Source: Phoma sp. XZ068
Taxonomy: Eukaryota > Ascomycota > Dothideomycetes > Pleosporales > Didymellaceae
DNA length: 64,000 nucleotides
Direction: 5' to 3'
Assembly: GCA_004835665.1 (NCBI GenBank)
Contig: RBKR01000008.1
Coordinates: 496,001-560,000 of the forward strand
Of this stretch, positions 61,276-64,000 are shown one piece after another; the stretch's first letter is position 1; each line of letters starts with the position of its first letter. The position numbers were made by a program, and so were the translations under genes. The notes under the pieces were generated by a model, which was given only the letters and a program-made list of their open reading frames with translations, was not told where the DNA came from and searched no databases.

Positions 61276-63894
61276 ATGAAGACACCCAAGTCTTCTCTGG
61301 GCTTGGCCTTCCTACTGATCAATGCAGTACGTAGTCTCCGACAGACTTCAACACAGCAGGATTAACATACTATAGGTTGTTGCGGAGGCTGGAGTTGATC
61401 TCCACGATATTAATGTCGGGCGGGAAGTGAGCGGAAGGAGGATCGAGAATCTCATCTATGGGGTCGACAGATCTACGGATAATGTTGGGCAGCTTGACAT
61501 ATCTGCCATCAACAACGCTCGACGGAGCGCCGACCTCGTTAACAAGATTGCTCAACTGGATGTAGGATCGCTCCTCGATGCCGGCGCACAGGGACAGGGA
61601 CTCAGCCAAGGACAGACTGAAGGACAAAGTCTACAGCAGGGTCAGGGTCAACCGCAACCTAAAAGTCAAAGTCAGGGATTGAGGCCCGCGGGCCCAAGCG
61701 ACATCAACACCAGCGACATTGGCGCGGATCTTGCAAACCAGATCGCTGCAGAAAACAGACCTAAGGTCGGCACAGGAGATATCAACACAAGTAACATTGG
61801 TGGAGATCTCGCAAACCAAGTCGCTGGATTTGGCACCCCACCTGGCGCTCAAGGCCAGGCGCCTGGACAGGCGGCACCTGCTGGACAAGCCCCTCGGCCA
61901 GCTGCAGGCGCACAGCCTGGAGCGTCGTCTCGCCCTTCAAATGGAACACTCGCAGCTGCACAGGCTGGACCAAGCAGACAAGGACAAAGCCAGGGACTGA
62001 GGCCTGCTGGACCGAGCGACATCAACACTAGTAACATTGCTGGTGACCTTGCGAACCAGCTTGCTCCCGGACCGGGCGTGAATGGCCAACGTCCAGCGAG
62101 CAGTGACGTTGTAGGAAACCTTGCGATCTCTGGCGGAGGTTCTCTTTCAATCGAAAAAGGTCAACCCAACCCCCAGGGTCAGGGTCAGGGTCAGGGAGCT
62201 GGCGTGGCAATCATCGAAGTCAAGGCGACCGTCGTCCTCGAACCTAACGGCCAGCAGATAGAGACGGCTGTCATTGAGCAACCTGGACCAGGACAACAAG
62301 CCCCAGCACCGCCAGTGCCACCGCCAGCGCCCGAAATGACACCTCCTCAGCCTCCGCCAGCCCCTGCGGAGGCCAAACCTACAGAAGCACCAGCAGGCAT
62401 GCCTGCCCCGCCAATGCCTCCCCCAGCCATGCCTCCACCAGCTGAGCCTCTGCGCAATTCAACTGCTGCTGAGGCAATGCCTAAGCCACCTACTCCACCT
62501 GCCGAGGGCATGGGTGCAATGGTATGTCACTGGTTCCCTTGTGATATTTATGCTGACATGAGACACAGCCTTCTGCTCCACCACCTCCTGGTACCATCAC
62601 TGAAATTGCTGAAGGTGGAAAAGCAACGCCAGCCGCAGAGGCCGCTAAACCACCAGCAGAAGCTCCAAAGCCAGCTGAGGGTGCCCCGAAACCAAATGAA
62701 GGAGTTTCTCCGCCAGCCGCCAACGCTACCGCTTCTGGCATGGCCGTGACTGTCGTTGCAGGAGGCTCGCCACCACCTGGAGTCCAAGCTGCGGCAAACA
62801 CATCATCCCCTGCTGCGTCTCCTGTTGATGCTGCAAAACTGACCCCAGATGCTCTCATCGCCTCACCTACTGTCACACCAGCAGGTAACCCAGTCACTGT
62901 CCAGGCAGGGAGTGGAACCAACTCAACAAGGTCAGCCAACGGAGCTGCTGCTGCAGTCACTGTTGTAGCTATCAACTCAACGCGCTCAACCGGCGGCGCA
63001 GGAGCAGCAGCAGTGACAGTCGTTGCCGGTTCAGGCTCAAAATCCAACTCTAGCAGCCCAGCCGGCGCAGTCACCGTCGTTGCAGGCGGTGGAGCGAAGA
63101 ACGGCACTGCCCAAGCGACGTCCTCCAAAGCCGGCGCTTCGGTCAATTCTGCAACCCTCACCCCTGACGCCCTTATTGCAGCCTCCACCACAACCGCCGC
63201 TTCTTCTGCCGTGACCGTCGTCGCTGGCTCAGGGGGTAGAAACAGCAGTGCCGCATCAGCAGCGGCAGCAGCAAATGGTGGATGCAATTGTGCATGCCTG
63301 TGTCCTGCTGGCTCATTCCCCATGGCCGCTCCCCAAGCTCAGCCTTTCCAGCTCGGCGCCATGGGACCAGGCCCAGGAAGCAGCACGATGCAGACCGTAA
63401 CGTCCGCAGTCACCATTGTAGCCGGCCCAGCACCTCCAGGCGCACAGCAAGCCGTCGCTTCATCCTCGAGCAGCTCGACTGTGAGCGTCGACTCGGCAAC
63501 CTTGACTACCGCAGGTCTCCTCGCTGGTTCCCCTGCAGCACCGGCAGGCCCAGGCGTGACCATGATTGCCTCCGGCGACCCAGCAATCTCTGCCTCGGCC
63601 TCAGCAGCTGCGTCCTCAACCTCATCCTCAGGCAACGTCGCCGCTGCTCCTGCAGCCCCGGTAGCAAGCGAAGCGAGCAGTTCCACAAGCTCTGGTACGA
63701 ACGTGCCGGCGCAAAGTGCCGTCACGGGTACTACAACGCCTGCAGCCACACCACCAGACAGCACGGCGACTCTGCAACAGAACCAGGCGTTACCATTTGA
63801 CATCTCCACGGTGGCACTGCAGAGCCGTGTTACAGTGAACTTGGGTAGGAGACTAGCGAAGCCTACCGAGGCGGCGAAGAGGTGGTTGTGGTGA
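61276..63894 (+). CDS. Secreted Gln/Gly/Pro/Ala-rich repeat protein
   Basis: Three exons (61276-61326, 61376-62521, 62569-63894) with introns of 49 and 47 nt encode 840 aa. Exon 1 encodes most of the signal peptide (SSLGLAFLLINAVVAEA). Residues about 115-290 carry DINTS(D/N)I-x-x-DLANQ three times, within Gln/Gly-rich linkers. A Pro-rich hinge (PAPPVPPPAPEMTPP) follows. The second half has eight copies of a beta-prone V-T-(V/I/M)-x-A-(G/S) motif, mostly AVTVVAG, and three copies of LTPDALIA-like units, with many NST/NSS sites for N-glycosylation and Ser-rich linkers. A single Cys cluster (CNCACLCPAG) lies near residue 640. The protein ends NLGRRLAKPTEAAKRWLW, with two dibasic sites. No catalytic domain is seen; a cell-wall or extracellular matrix role is likely. 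Confidence 0.88.
62176..62198 (+). repeat. CAGGGT microsatellite
   Basis: About four copies of the hexanucleotide encode Gly-Gln alternation in the secreted repeat protein. Length is likely variable. Confidence 0.8.
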
Positions 63895-64000
63895 TTATGG
63901 GGGATGGATGCATGCAATACCCTTACAAATTTCCGTTTTTTATGTTTGTACAGAGCATTGAGTGCTCTGCAAGTTTAATCTATGTCAAAGTTGAAGACAC
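63895..64000. terminator. 3' end region of the secreted repeat protein gene
   Basis: A T-rich and AT-rich stretch directly after the stop codon, including TTTTTTATG near 63937, is typical of fungal 3' UTRs. No precise poly(A) site can be assigned. Confidence 0.3.

Noticed and set aside
1..64000. Considered whether neighbouring genes form a secondary-metabolite cluster
   Set aside because: No polyketide synthase, NRPS, terpene cyclase, P450 or cluster-type transporter was found; the genes are mostly housekeeping.

Overview
This 64 kb window comes from a filamentous ascomycete (Pezizomycotina; a Dothideomycete is my best guess, from gene content only). The evidence is the gene structure and the gene set. 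Coding exons are interrupted by many introns of about 43-70 nt with GTNNGT donors, CTRAC/ACTAAC branch sites and YAG acceptors. The gene set is that of a fungal nuclear chromosome: PEX6, KRE33, VPS53, symplekin/PTA1, YTH1, COA3, CDC26, MTR-1-P dehydratase, Par32, cysteine synthase and NDUFAF7. I rebuilt exon boundaries by hand from frame continuity and splice signals. For every complete gene model the exon lengths sum to a multiple of three.

Layout. 0-10 kb: a low-complexity protein running off the left edge, a small protein with the ends of an Lsb/Csh3 family protein but no SH3 domain, the CPSF30 homologue YTH1, a leaderless GH18 chitinase, VPS53, and a small hypothetical protein. 10-20 kb: gene-poor, holding a broken GNAT-like relic, a Frizzled/Smoothened-like seven-helix receptor, and about 6 kb of decayed sequence with one possible gene fragment. 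20.3-27.0 kb: a single 6.7 kb ORF (2236 aa) for a secreted, massively repetitive protein with a run of hydrophobic segments separated by Lys-Arg sites; this is the most striking item. 28-38 kb: CDC26, a mitochondrial protein, a conserved hypothetical, a cysteine synthase divergent from an NDUFAF7-type methyltransferase, a tRNA-Ile(UAU) with intron, and a dipeptidyl-peptidase 5 homologue. 38-54 kb: PEX6, KRE33/NAT10, a steryl-ester hydrolase, COA3 divergent from PTA1. 54-64 kb: a broken DUF7587-like gene, a GFA-family enzyme, MTR-1-P dehydratase, a Par32-like protein, a DUF1295 membrane protein, and a second repetitive secreted protein.

Functional themes. Most genes are single-copy housekeeping genes with no cluster logic: mRNA 3'-end formation (YTH1, PTA1), mitochondrial assembly (COA3, NDUFAF7-like, a putative mitochondrial protein), trafficking and peroxisomes (VPS53, PEX6), RNA acetylation (KRE33), and sulfur metabolism (cysteine synthase, methionine salvage). 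The unusual material is the pair of repeat-rich secreted proteins. The larger one has the architecture of a kexin-processed precursor that would release several hydrophobic peptides of about 45-70 residues, in layout like the Ustilago maydis repellent precursor. Several genes form divergent pairs with short shared promoters. Three loci look like broken or decaying genes.
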